A stretch of DNA of 6,556 nt from Chloroflexota bacterium (GCA_020353135.1 CP070688.1:2695388-2701943); one strand, 5' to 3'. Shown: positions 1 to 6,149, counted from the first letter of the stretch. Translations and numbers: made by a program. The notes: a model not told the origin generated them from the letters alone.

Positions 1-44
1 AGAGATCAGGTGAACACCGTCCTGGCTGAAATGGACGCCGACGG
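1..44 (+). repeat. Direct repeat copy A (end of upstream binding domain)
   Basis: This 44-bp stretch is identical base for base to 742-785. After a T/C difference at 45 the match continues for 8 more bases, then drops to partial similarity. It encodes the start of the C-terminal helix segment of the first binding domain. The repeat reaches the window edge, so its full 5' extent is unknown. Confidence 0.95.
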
Positions 45-834
45 TACCCTTGATGTGCTTTTCGAAAAATGGTTCTTGACCGAACCTGAAGATGAGGCAG
101 CCGAAGCAGAAGAGGGCGCTGTTGCCGATTTAGGTGGAGCGGAACTGCGTGTCGCGGTTGAGAACGCTTACAATCCGTTCAATTTCTACGACACTGAGAG
201 CGGGGAAGCGATCGGTTACGATTACGACATCTTCGCCGAGATTTGCGAGCGATTGAATTGCGAGCCGGTGTTCGTAGAGACTTCCTGGGATGCTATGGTG
301 GCGGTAATGGGCGGCACGGGTGGCTTTGACACCTTTGACGTCGGCGCCGACGGCATCACGATCACGGAGGAACGGGCACAGCATGTGGACTTCTCTGACC
401 CCTACATCCAGTTGAACCAGACGCTGCTGGTGCGAGCGGATGAAGACGGCTTTACCAATGCCGACGAGTTTGCAGCCAATGAGGACTTCCTGGTTGGCTC
501 GCAGCCGGGAACGACGAACTACGACGTGGCCGTCGACTTGGTTGGTGAAGACCGCATCGTGGCTTACGATCAGTTCGGGCTGGCGGTCCAGGCGTTGATC
601 AACGGTGATATAGACGCAGTAGTCATGGACAATGTTGCCGGCCTGGGTTACGTGGGCGCCAATCCCGATGATGTCCGGATCACCGACGATGTGCTGACCG
701 GTGAAGAACTGGGCTTCATCTTTGCCAAGGGCAGCGAACTTAGAGATCAGGTGAACACCGTCCTGGCTGAAATGGACGCCGACGGCACCCTTGAAGAGCT
801 GTTCAACGAGTGGTTTATCACTGATCAAGAGTAG
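1..834 (+). CDS. Tandem-domain amino acid ABC transporter substrate-binding protein (5' end missing)
   Basis: This gene encodes the extracytoplasmic binding component of a polar amino acid uptake system (SBP family 3, PF00497 type). The frame is open to the window edge, so the GTG at 10 is not a real start. Codons 1-26 are the C-terminal end of one binding domain. Codons 27-46 are an acidic Ala/Glu-rich linker. Codons 47-277 form a full second domain with the family landmarks: an NAYNPFNF pocket segment (codons ~55-62), TITEERAQ followed by VDFSDPY with R125 as the probable ligand-carboxylate contact, GSQPGTTNY (~166-174) and VVMDN with D210. The last residues of both domains are nearly the same (RDQVNTVLAEMDADGTL, then divergence). 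Signal peptide and lipobox would lie upstream. It precedes the permease and ATPase genes, as usual for this family. The substrate cannot be named from sequence. The family call is firm; the total number of domains is unknown. Confidence 0.93.
   Translation, partial: RDQVNTVLAEMDADGTLDVLFEKWFLTEPEDEAAEAEEGAVADLGGAELRVAVENAYNPFNFYDTESGEAIGYDYDIFAEICERLNCEPVFVETSWDAMVAVMGGTGGFDTFDVGADGITITEERAQHVDFSDPYIQLNQTLLVRADEDGFTNADEFAANEDFLVGSQPGTTNYDVAVDLVGEDRIVAYDQFGLAVQALINGDIDAVVMDNVAGLGYVGANPDDVRITDDVLTGEELGFIFAKGSELRDQVNTVLAEMDADGTLEELFNEWFITDQE
742..785 (+). repeat. Direct repeat copy B (end of downstream binding domain)
   Basis: This is the second copy of the 44-bp block at 1-44. The offset of 741 bp is exactly 247 codons, so both copies are read in the same frame and code for the same residues. 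This places the unit of the tandem duplication at one binding domain plus its linker. Confidence 0.95.
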
Positions 835-874
835 AATCTGACCGAGCTGCGGCAGCGTTGAAGAAATGATTGAG

Positions 875-907
875 CAGGGGGTACGCGAATCTAAAGCGTG
901 CCCCCTG
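875..907 (+). promoter_or_regulatory. Strong intercistronic hairpin between binding-protein and permease genes
   Basis: The arms CAGGGGGTACGC (875-886) and GCGTGCCCCCTG (896-907) pair over 12 bp with one U-G wobble, around a 9-nt loop (887-895). It begins 41 nt after the binding-protein stop and ends 56 nt before the permease start. No clear run of T follows, so a strong Rho-independent terminator is unlikely. A partial terminator or 3'-end stabiliser that keeps binding-protein mRNA in excess over permease mRNA is the likely role, as known for other binding-protein transporter operons. The pairing is seen; the function is inferred. Confidence 0.65.
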
Positions 908-950
908 TGTCTAGTTGGGCAACATTCCCAGCCCACTTCCAACCTGAATC

Positions 951-954
951 GAGG
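951..954 (+). promoter_or_regulatory. Ribosome binding site of the permease gene
   Basis: GAGG lies 9 nt before the ATG at 964. It decides the start of the permease: the alternative in-frame GTG at 898 falls inside the right arm of the 875-907 hairpin and has no comparable site. Confidence 0.6.
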
Positions 955-963
955 ACTACGCCA

Positions 964-1851
964 ATGACTGCTCGTACGTCTGCGCCTCCCGAATCGGATG
1001 ATGCCCCAAAGCTCTTTCCGTCATTAGGCCGTATGAACGATTGGCCATGGTGGTTGCTCGTAGCAATTCTCCTCGGCCTTTTCATCGTACTGCTCATCAT
1101 TAACAACGAGACCTGGACCAACGCGTTCAAATTTGTGAGCCAGGGTATCAGGACCACTATCACGTTGGCCCTGGTTGGTTACGCCATTGCTATTATTGTG
1201 GGCATGCTGATCGGTCTTGGGCGGGTGGCCAGCACTGATAGACTTTTTGGCGTCATTTACTATAACTTCGCCACATTTTACGTTGAGATTGTTCGCGGCA
1301 TTCCGATGCTGGTGATCATCCTCTATGTCGCCTTCGTGGCCGTTCCGATGGCAGTCGACGGGCTGAATGCGCTTGGCGAGTGGTTGTTAGGAAATGGCTT
1401 GGAAACAGTTGGCACGGCCTTGGCGGAAGTAACGACTCGCAATTTCAGTAATGCTGCTCGGGTCGCGTTTGCCTTGGGCATAGCCTATGGCGCCTTCGAA
1501 GCGGAGGTAATCCGAGCTGGCATCGAATCAGTAGAGAAGGGCCAAATGGAAGCGGCTCGCAGTCTGGGCATGAGCTACATTCAGTCAATGCGCTACATCA
1601 TCCTACCTCAAGCGATCCGCAGCGTCATGCCGGCCCTTGGTAATGACTTCGTGGCTATGGTCAAAGACTCGTCTCTGGCATCTGTCTTAGGCGTGCAAGA
1701 CCTGACCCAGCTAACCAAATTGTATGCTTCAAGTACATTCATATTCTTCCAAACATGGAGCATCACCGCGTTCATATATCTGGTAATCACCGTTTCACTT
1801 ACTCGCGTCGTCCGCTGGATGGAAAGGCGGCTTAGGCGCGGGCGAAGGTAA
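964..1851 (+). CDS. Amino acid ABC transporter permease, HisM/GlnP family
   Basis: This 295-residue inner-membrane protein forms the translocation path of the amino acid importer, probably as a homodimer because only one permease gene is present. Hydrophobic segments lie at about 28-47, 64-86, 107-129, 166-186 and 265-283. The cytoplasmic EAA loop that docks on the ATPase is clear: EAARSLGMS at 196-204, with LPQA at 214-217. RGIPMLV (111-117) is the conserved family segment in the third membrane span. The first 27 residues are a polar cytoplasmic extension. Residues 131-165, between the third and fourth spans, are longer than in E. coli GlnP as I recall it. The ATG at 964 is chosen for its GAGG site; an in-frame ATG at 1033 is a weaker alternative. 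The gene is 12 nt upstream of the ATPase gene, in one operon. Confidence 0.95.
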   Translation: MTARTSAPPESDDAPKLFPSLGRMNDWPWWLLVAILLGLFIVLLIINNETWTNAFKFVSQGIRTTITLALVGYAIAIIVGMLIGLGRVASTDRLFGVIYYNFATFYVEIVRGIPMLVIILYVAFVAVPMAVDGLNALGEWLLGNGLETVGTALAEVTTRNFSNAARVAFALGIAYGAFEAEVIRAGIESVEKGQMEAARSLGMSYIQSMRYIILPQAIRSVMPALGNDFVAMVKDSSLASVLGVQDLTQLTKLYASSTFIFFQTWSITAFIYLVITVSLTRVVRWMERRLRRGRR

Positions 1852-1863
1852 AGGAACTCAGTC

Positions 1864-2604
1864 ATGAGCGACGAAATCATTGTGATTGAAGGGGTCGGTA
1901 AATCCTTTGGCAACCTGAAGGCTCTCGTAGATGTTGATCTACGGGTCAGGCGAGGCGAAGTCGTGGTAATCGTGGGCCCAAGCGGATCTGGAAAGAGCAC
2001 GTTGCTGCGTTGCATAAACCACTTGGAAGCGCCCACAAGCGGGCACATCACAGTAGATGGCATGCTGATGACTGACAAAAAGAAAGATATCAACCGAATT
2101 CGCGCCGAAATCGGCATGGTATTTCAACAGTTCAATCTATTTCCGCACCTGACGGTTCTGCAGAATGTGACCATCGCTCAGAAAGTAGTTCGTAAGCGCA
2201 AGAAGGAAGAAGCGGAGGAGGTAGCCAGGGCGCAGTTGGAACGGGTGGGCATCCCCGAGAAGGCCGACAACTATCCCGCTCAACTTTCAGGCGGGCAGCA
2301 ACAACGAGTAGCCATCGCCCGAGCCTTGGCCATGAACCCCAAGATCATGCTCTTTGACGAACCAACCAGCGCGCTAGACCCAGAAATGATCAAGGAAGTG
2401 CTGGACGTTATGTTGGATCTGGCTAAGGAGGGTATGACCATGGCCGTGGTCACCCACGAGATGGGCTTCGGCCGGGCTGCGGCCGATCGTGTTATTTTCA
2501 TGGATGAAGGTCGGATCGTGGAAGATGGTCCGCCGGGGGTGATATTTGAATCTCCTGAGCACGAGCGAACGCAGTTGTTCTTGAGTAAGATATTGCAGCA
2601 TTAA
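1864..2604 (+). CDS. Amino acid ABC transporter ATP-binding protein, GlnQ/HisP family
   Basis: This 246-residue cytoplasmic ATPase powers the importer and has the usual length for the family. All catalytic elements are intact: Walker [10 protein letters not shown] (38-46), Q-loop [11 protein letters not shown] (87-97), signature LSGGQQQR (141-148), Walker B IMLFDEP (161-167, catalytic E166), D-loop SALD (169-172) and switch H198 in VTHEMGF. The LFPHLT and VTHEMGFGR segments are typical of the polar amino acid subfamily. An AAGGA ribosome site at 1851-1855 overlaps the permease stop codon and lies 8 nt before the ATG, which suggests coupled translation. A Lys/Glu-rich stretch (residues 107-120) in the helical region is normal variation. 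This is the last gene of the operon; the next gene is on the opposite strand. Confidence 0.97.
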   Translation: MSDEIIVIEGVGKSFGNLKALVDVDLRVRRGEVVVIVGPSGSGKSTLLRCINHLEAPTSGHITVDGMLMTDKKKDINRIRAEIGMVFQQFNLFPHLTVLQNVTIAQKVVRKRKKEEAEEVARAQLERVGIPEKADNYPAQLSGGQQQRVAIARALAMNPKIMLFDEPTSALDPEMIKEVLDVMLDLAKEGMTMAVVTHEMGFGRAAADRVIFMDEGRIVEDGPPGVIFESPEHERTQLFLSKILQH

Positions 2605-2655
2605 GAGTGGCGGATAGCAGGCGTCTCAGGCGTGATTGAACTCTGACACGGTGAT

Positions 2656-2697
2656 GGGCTGCAAAGAGTGACTGAGTAGTGTGCCAGCCTGCAGCCC
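2656..2697. terminator. Possible terminator hairpin between converging genes
   Basis: GGGCTGCA (2656-2663) and TGCAGCCC (2690-2697) form a perfect 8-bp stem with a long 26-nt loop. It sits between the ATPase stop (2604) and the stop of the dehydrogenase on the other strand (2706), where a bidirectional terminator would be expected. The long loop and the lack of a clear T tract make this a weak candidate. Nothing else stands out in 2605-2705. Confidence 0.35.
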
Positions 2698-2705
2698 GCC
2701 CTTTG

Positions 2706-3596
2706 CTACTTGCCGACCCGCATTCCGGCTAGATTCTCAAGCGCTTTCACCAGGGCGTGATTGCCTTCGCCGCCCAGGCCTTGCGTCTGCAGAGAGCGGT
2801 AGAGATTGAAGACAGTAGCCGTGGCCAGGGCCGGTACGCCCATCTGGTCGGCCGCTTCCAACACCAGCCGCAAATCCTTTTGCTGCAAATCGATGGTGAA
2901 ACCCGGCCGCCAATCCCGCTCCAGCACCTGTGGCCCGCGGTTACTGAGCATCCAGCTGCCAGCCGCACCTTGGCTGACGGCGTCCAGCGTCTTTTGCAGA
3001 TCCAAACCGCCGGCTTGAGCGAATAACAACGCTTCTCCAACGCCCAGCATCGTCACGACCACAAGAATCTGATTGACCAGCTTAACCGTTTGCCCGGCGC
3101 CATTGGCGCCGACATGGGTGATCGTATTGCCCATGGCCTGGAAGGCAAGCATGGCCCGCTCGAACTGGGCGGCTTCACCGCCGACCATGATGCTCAGGGT
3201 GCCGTTGGCTGCGCCTTCGCTGCCGCCGCTGATGGGTGCGTCCAACATGTGGACGCCTTTCTCCGATAGCGCCGCGGCGATCTCCCGCGTGACCTGGGGA
3301 CTGATGGTGCTCATGTCGATCACCAAGCTGCCTGGCCGCACACCGTGAATAACGCCCTCATCGCCCAAGATAACCGCCTGAACGTCTGGCGTATCGCTGA
3401 CACAGGTGATGATGATGTCGCTTTGGGCGGCCAGTTGTGATGGCGATGCGGCCGGTGCGGCGCCGGCTTCGGCCAATGGCTCCATACGCGCCGCCGTACG
3501 ATTCCAGACCCCGACGTCGAAGCTCGCTTTCAGTAAGTTGTGGGCCATGCCTCTGCCCATGATGCCCAAGCCGATGAAGCCAATACGCTCGCTCAT
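2706..3596 (-). CDS. NAD(P)-dependent beta-hydroxyacid dehydrogenase (3-hydroxyisobutyrate dehydrogenase / tartronate semialdehyde reductase family)
   Basis: This 296-residue cytosolic oxidoreductase has the standard length and layout of the beta-hydroxyacid dehydrogenase family. The N-terminal Rossmann domain carries GLGIMG (9-14). Substrate-site residues lie in DAPISGG (119-125, S123). The catalytic lysine is probably K172 in the KLVN motif, with N175, and K240 lies in the conserved DLQQKDL segment near the active site. Arg33 in VWNRT follows the second beta strand, which in this family favours NADP(H); this is inference. Overall it resembles E. coli GarR/GlxR (2-hydroxy-3-oxopropionate reductase), especially at GFIGLGIMG and PGFTIDL, but 3-hydroxyisobutyrate, succinic semialdehyde or another small hydroxyacid is equally possible. 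The start is fixed by a GGAGG site 4 nt upstream. It is a single-gene unit converging on the ABC operon, with no neighbouring pathway gene to reveal the substrate. Confidence 0.92.
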   Translation of the reverse strand: MSERIGFIGLGIMGRGMAHNLLKASFDVGVWNRTAARMEPLAEAGAAPAASPSQLAAQSDIIITCVSDTPDVQAVILGDEGVIHGVRPGSLVIDMSTISPQVTREIAAALSEKGVHMLDAPISGGSEGAANGTLSIMVGGEAAQFERAMLAFQAMGNTITHVGANGAGQTVKLVNQILVVVTMLGVGEALLFAQAGGLDLQKTLDAVSQGAAGSWMLSNRGPQVLERDWRPGFTIDLQQKDLRLVLEAADQMGVPALATATVFNLYRSLQTQGLGGEGNHALVKALENLAGMRVGK

Positions 3597-3600
3597 TGTT

Positions 3601-3605
3601 CCTCC
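3601..3605 (-). promoter_or_regulatory. Ribosome binding site of the dehydrogenase gene
   Basis: On the minus strand GGAGG is followed by AACA and the ATG at 3596-3594. It is the strongest Shine-Dalgarno match in the window and confirms the start. Confidence 0.75.
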
Positions 3606-3645
3606 GGAAAGTGGTTACTATTTAGCGCTCGACGAACAGAGCATG

Positions 3646-3674
3646 ATTGTCTGGCGGTGAGGTGCAGCTGTCAA
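3646..3674 (-). promoter_or_regulatory. Sigma70-type promoter for the dehydrogenase gene
   Basis: Reading the minus strand, a perfect TTGACA -35 box (3674-3669) is followed by a 17-nt spacer and GACAAT (3651-3646), which matches 4 of 6 bases of the -10 consensus. Transcription would begin near 3639, giving a leader of about 40 nt with the GGAGG site close to its end. Both spacing and position fit the downstream gene well. Confidence 0.6.
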
Positions 3675-3680
3675 GCAAGT

Positions 3681-3701
3681 TGGCCTTTTCTGTCTAGGCC
3701 A
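3681..3701. promoter_or_regulatory. Small inverted repeat in the divergent promoter region (possible operator)
   Basis: TGGCCT (3681-3686) and AGGCCA (3696-3701) are perfect inverted arms with a 9-nt spacer. It lies just upstream of the minus-strand -35 box and of the candidate plus-strand -35, so a bound protein could affect both directions. Six-base arms of GGCC-rich sequence can easily arise by chance here, so the call is tentative. Confidence 0.22.
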
Positions 3702-3702
3702 T

Positions 3703-3731
3703 TTGCGCCGCCAGATTGTTGGGCCTACACT
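3703..3731 (+). promoter_or_regulatory. Candidate promoter for the nuclease gene, placed for a leaderless transcript
   Basis: TACACT (3726-3731) resembles a -10 box (4 of 6) and ends 6 nt before the ATG at 3738, so transcription would start at or next to the start codon. A weak TTGCGC -35-like box (3703-3708) lies 17 nt upstream. No Shine-Dalgarno sequence precedes the ATG, in agreement with a leaderless message. Confidence 0.4.
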
Positions 3732-3737
3732 TCTTTC

Positions 3738-4517
3738 ATGTCGCAACCACTAACGCTGAGCCGGCCGAAATTGGCCGACTTCGTGGCCTGCCAGCGCCGC
3801 TTTCAGCTTCGCTATGAGCGGCAATTGCCTTGGCCGGCCGGCCCGCTACAAGCTGAGATCGCCGGCGCGTTGGATCGGGGCCGTCGATTCCACCAGCTTC
3901 TCCAGCGCCACTTCATTGGTTTGCCTGTTGACGAAAGCCTAGAAGAGATGCCCGAGCTTGCCAGATGGTGGCAGCTCTTCAAGTCCCAAGGGCCGGAGCT
4001 ACCGGTCGGAAGGCGCCTGCCCGAACTCAGCCTGACTGCGCCAATTGGCCGGCACTTCTTGACCGGCCGTTTCGATCTGTTGGTGGTTGGCGACCAAGGT
4101 CATCACATCTACGACTGGAAAACCGAATCGCGGCCGCGGTCGCCGGCGGCGCTACGGGACGATTTGCAGACTCGTGTTTACCTGGCTTTGGTCGCCGAAG
4201 GTGCGCCAGCACTAAGGGATCCGGTTTCGCCAGAGGCCATCACTCTGACTTACTGTTACCCGACCGATCCGCCGGTCGTCGCCTCGCTTGCCTACAGCAG
4301 GGCCTGGCATGAGGAAAACTGGGCGTTCTTGCGGGAGTTGACGATCGAGATTGAGGAACGATTGGCCCTTGGCAAGGACCTGCCCCTGACCGACGACCTG
4401 GCCGCGTGCCGGCGCTGCGCTTATCAGGCTTATTGCGGCCGGCTGATGGAGAGCAGCGATCTGGCCGATTGGCGAAGTAGCGCATCGCCGCCTCAGCTGG
4501 AGCCCAATACGCCCTGA
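3738..4517 (+). CDS. Standalone PD-(D/E)XK nuclease of the RecB/Cas4/AddB type with probable 4Fe-4S cluster
   Basis: This 259-residue protein is a predicted DNA exonuclease or nickase (PF12705 type, cytoplasmic). Its catalytic parts are complete: GRRFHQLLQRH with H52, GRFDLL with D113, IYDWKTE with D126 and K128, and LQTRVY with Q144 and Y148. Cys18 in FVACQRRF, together with C224, C227 and C233 (CRRCAYQAYC), gives the one-plus-three cysteine pattern of Fe-S nucleases such as AddB and Cas4. No helicase domain and no cas gene is nearby. Proteins of similar size and pattern exist in Cyanobacteria and Chloroflexota as uncharacterised nucleases (recalled, not searched). The ATG at 3738 is chosen because the protein begins there with the family segment LSRPKLADFVACQRRF; the open frame upstream overlaps the divergent dehydrogenase gene. 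The next gene starts 5 nt after the stop. Confidence 0.88.
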   Translation: MSQPLTLSRPKLADFVACQRRFQLRYERQLPWPAGPLQAEIAGALDRGRRFHQLLQRHFIGLPVDESLEEMPELARWWQLFKSQGPELPVGRRLPELSLTAPIGRHFLTGRFDLLVVGDQGHHIYDWKTESRPRSPAALRDDLQTRVYLALVAEGAPALRDPVSPEAITLTYCYPTDPPVVASLAYSRAWHEENWAFLRELTIEIEERLALGKDLPLTDDLAACRRCAYQAYCGRLMESSDLADWRSSASPPQLEPNTP

Positions 4518-4522
4518 GCGCC

Positions 4523-5719
4523 GTGAATCTGGAATCGTTTTACTTTCTCCTGACTCCGGCCGGCCAGTCCCAGCTCTCGATCTTGGCCGAATCAGATATA
4601 GACGCCGCCAACCATCTGCACCTGGCCGGCCACTTGTCACGCGAAGTAGGTCCGGAACGAGCCCATGCCTTGTTAGAAACGACCTTGCTCCGGCGCCGAG
4701 CGGCGGGCAAGTTCAGCCGGGCGGCCGAAATGTACTTCACCCGCGAGGCGTTACAGCAGGCGTCATCGGAGACGGTATCAGGATACCGGGCCAGGCGTTT
4801 CGCCGAGGCCGGTTATGAGCAAGTTGCCGACCTGGGTTGTGGTATTGGCGGCGATGCCCTGGCTCTGGCGGAATCGGCCGAGGTGATCGGCGTCGAATGG
4901 GATCCCATTCGACTGGCCATGGCCCAGGAGAATCTGCGGGTCTATGGTCGTGGGCACCGCTTTTTGCCCCTGCAAGCCGATCTGCTCGAGTTGAGCCCGT
5001 TGCCCGTCGAGGCATTATTTGCCGATCCCGGCCGGCGCGATGAACACGGCCGGCGTATCTTCTCGGTCTACAAATACCGGCCGCCGCTCACCTTCCTGGA
5101 TGGCTGGCGAAAGATGGCGCCCCACCAGGCGGTTAAGATTAGTCCGGGCGTCGCCTACGAGGAGTTGCCGCTCGAGGCTGAGGTGGAGTTTATCTCAGTC
5201 GCCGGCGAGGTGCGCGAGGCTGTGCTGTGGTTTGGTGACCTAAGAGGTCCTGTTGCCAGAAGGGCGACTCTCTTGCCTGGCGAGTTTTCGATGACCGACG
5301 ACATGCCGGCCGAAACTCCGATCCGCGAGCCCTTGGCCTATCTTTATGAACCCGACGGCGCGATCATCCGAGCCCACCTGGTTGAACAGCTTGCCTGCCT
5401 GCTTAATGCGGCCAAGATCGACAAAGACATCGCCTATCTAACGGCCGACAGGCGGCAAGAGACCCCCTTCGCCCGCTGTTATGCCCTGGAAGACAGCTTT
5501 CCTTTTCAGCTAAAGCGGTTGCGGGCTTATTTGCGAGAACGAGGGATCGGCCAGGTAACTGTAAAGAAACGCGGCTCGCCAATAGATCCCGACGAATTAC
5601 GGCGCAGGTTGCGTTTGAAGGGGGAAAGGCAGTGCACGATCTTCTTGACCCGGGTTCAGAGGCGGCCGATGGTATTAATCGGTCAACCGGCGGCGACCGA
5701 CCAAGGCCACGCTTCATAG
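4523..5719 (+). CDS. Class I SAM-dependent methyltransferase with THUMP-like domain
   Basis: This 398-residue protein has the typical length of the THUMP-like methyltransferase family, whose members are thought to modify RNA, though I know of no proven substrate. An N-terminal helical region (about 8-95, including LRRRAAGKFSRAAEMYFTREAL) leads into the Rossmann fold. SAM motif I is VADLGCGIGGD (101-111), the ribose-binding acid is probably E125 in VIGVEWDP, and the catalytic-region motif is ADPGRR (167-172). KISPG (205-209) is also a family feature. The C-terminal THUMP-like domain covers about 305-385 (from LTADRRQ through VTVKKRGSP to CTIFLTRV). The start is GTG at 4523, kept because the family's N-terminal segment LLTPAGQ begins at residue 9 and the next Met is residue 70. 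There is no clear Shine-Dalgarno; with only 5 nt after the nuclease stop, translation is probably coupled. Confidence 0.9.
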   Translation: MNLESFYFLLTPAGQSQLSILAESDIDAANHLHLAGHLSREVGPERAHALLETTLLRRRAAGKFSRAAEMYFTREALQQASSETVSGYRARRFAEAGYEQVADLGCGIGGDALALAESAEVIGVEWDPIRLAMAQENLRVYGRGHRFLPLQADLLELSPLPVEALFADPGRRDEHGRRIFSVYKYRPPLTFLDGWRKMAPHQAVKISPGVAYEELPLEAEVEFISVAGEVREAVLWFGDLRGPVARRATLLPGEFSMTDDMPAETPIREPLAYLYEPDGAIIRAHLVEQLACLLNAAKIDKDIAYLTADRRQETPFARCYALEDSFPFQLKRLRAYLRERGIGQVTVKKRGSPIDPDELRRRLRLKGERQCTIFLTRVQRRPMVLIGQPAATDQGHAS

Positions 5720-5727
5720 CCGGTTAG

Positions 5728-5758
5728 AGCCCGGCCGAGTACGAATGTGTTCGGGGCT
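5728..5758. terminator. Possible bidirectional terminator hairpin between methyltransferase and response regulator
   Basis: AGCC (5728-5731) pairs with GGCT (5755-5758); after a 3-nt bulge, CCGAGTAC (5735-5742) pairs with GTGTTCGG (5747-5754) with two wobbles around a GAAT loop. This gives about 12 pairs in the 49-bp gap between two converging genes. There is no long T run on either side, so termination efficiency is uncertain. Confidence 0.4.
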
Positions 5759-5768
5759 TGCCTGCGAG

Positions 5769-6149
5769 TTAGCCGGGGGAATCAGGAGCCAGATAGCGGC
5801 TCATGAGCCTTCGTAGCGCGCGAATGTCTAGCGGCTTTGGTAGGTAATCGTCGCAACCGGCCTCTAAACAGCGCTCCCGGTCGCCCTGCAAAACATTGGC
5901 CGTGGTGGCTACCAGGGGAACGTCAGCCAGGCGGCCGTCGGCCTTGAGCCGGCCTGCCAAGTCCAGGCCGTGCACGCCTGGGATGTTGATGTCCAGCAAG
6001 ATGAGATCCGGTTTCTCCCTTGCAAGCAGATCCAGGGCTATTATCCCATCTTCGGCGCGCATTAGCTCGTAGCCTTCGGCTTCGACGACGCGCGCAATCA
6101 GGATCATATTTGACTTATTGTCTTCGACGGCTAGGACTCTCTGAGGCAT
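5769..6149 (-). CDS. Single-domain response regulator (CheY/DivK-like receiver)
   Basis: This 126-residue cytoplasmic receiver domain has no output domain. It has the full phosphorylation site: acidic E9 and D10 in VEDN, phospho-acceptor D53 in LLDINIP, switch T83 in ATTA, and K105 in LPKP. The segments EDNKSNM and GDRERCLEAGCDDY are close to those of DivK-type regulators, which signal by protein contact rather than by DNA binding. The start has a GGGAGAG site just upstream on the minus strand. It follows the histidine kinase gene by 16 nt, so the two are very likely one operon and a cognate pair. The target of the regulator is not visible here. Confidence 0.93.
   Translation of the reverse strand: MPQRVLAVEDNKSNMILIARVVEAEGYELMRAEDGIIALDLLAREKPDLILLDINIPGVHGLDLAGRLKADGRLADVPLVATTANVLQGDRERCLEAGCDDYLPKPLDIRALRRLMSRYLAPDSPG

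Noticed and set aside
10..12. GTG at position 10 as the start of the binding protein
   Set aside because: The frame is open to the window edge and the sequence there encodes the C-terminal end of a binding domain, not a signal peptide.
130..942. Long open frame on the minus strand opposite the binding-protein gene
   Set aside because: It lies wholly opposite a gene with clear family motifs, its translation shows no recognisable domain, and no promoter or ribosome site was seen. It is a by-product of codon composition.
898..963. Upstream GTG start for the permease, adding 22 residues
   Set aside because: The GTG lies in the right arm of the strong hairpin, has no ribosome site, and the added residues look non-conserved. 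The ATG at 964 has a GAGG at good distance.
3540..3737. Upstream extension of the nuclease reading frame
   Set aside because: It would overlap the divergent dehydrogenase gene and its promoter, and the added 66 residues show no family similarity, whereas the conserved N-terminus begins at 3738.
3738..4517. Cas4, and thus a CRISPR locus
   Set aside because: The fold and cysteine pattern are Cas4-like, but there is no repeat-spacer array and no cas1/cas2 or effector gene in the window, and the size and neighbours fit the standalone RecB-like family better.
3738..5719. Restriction-modification system
   Set aside because: The methyltransferase has a THUMP-like domain and a DPGRR motif rather than the NPPY/DPPY or PC motifs of DNA methyltransferases, and no target-recognition domain is present.
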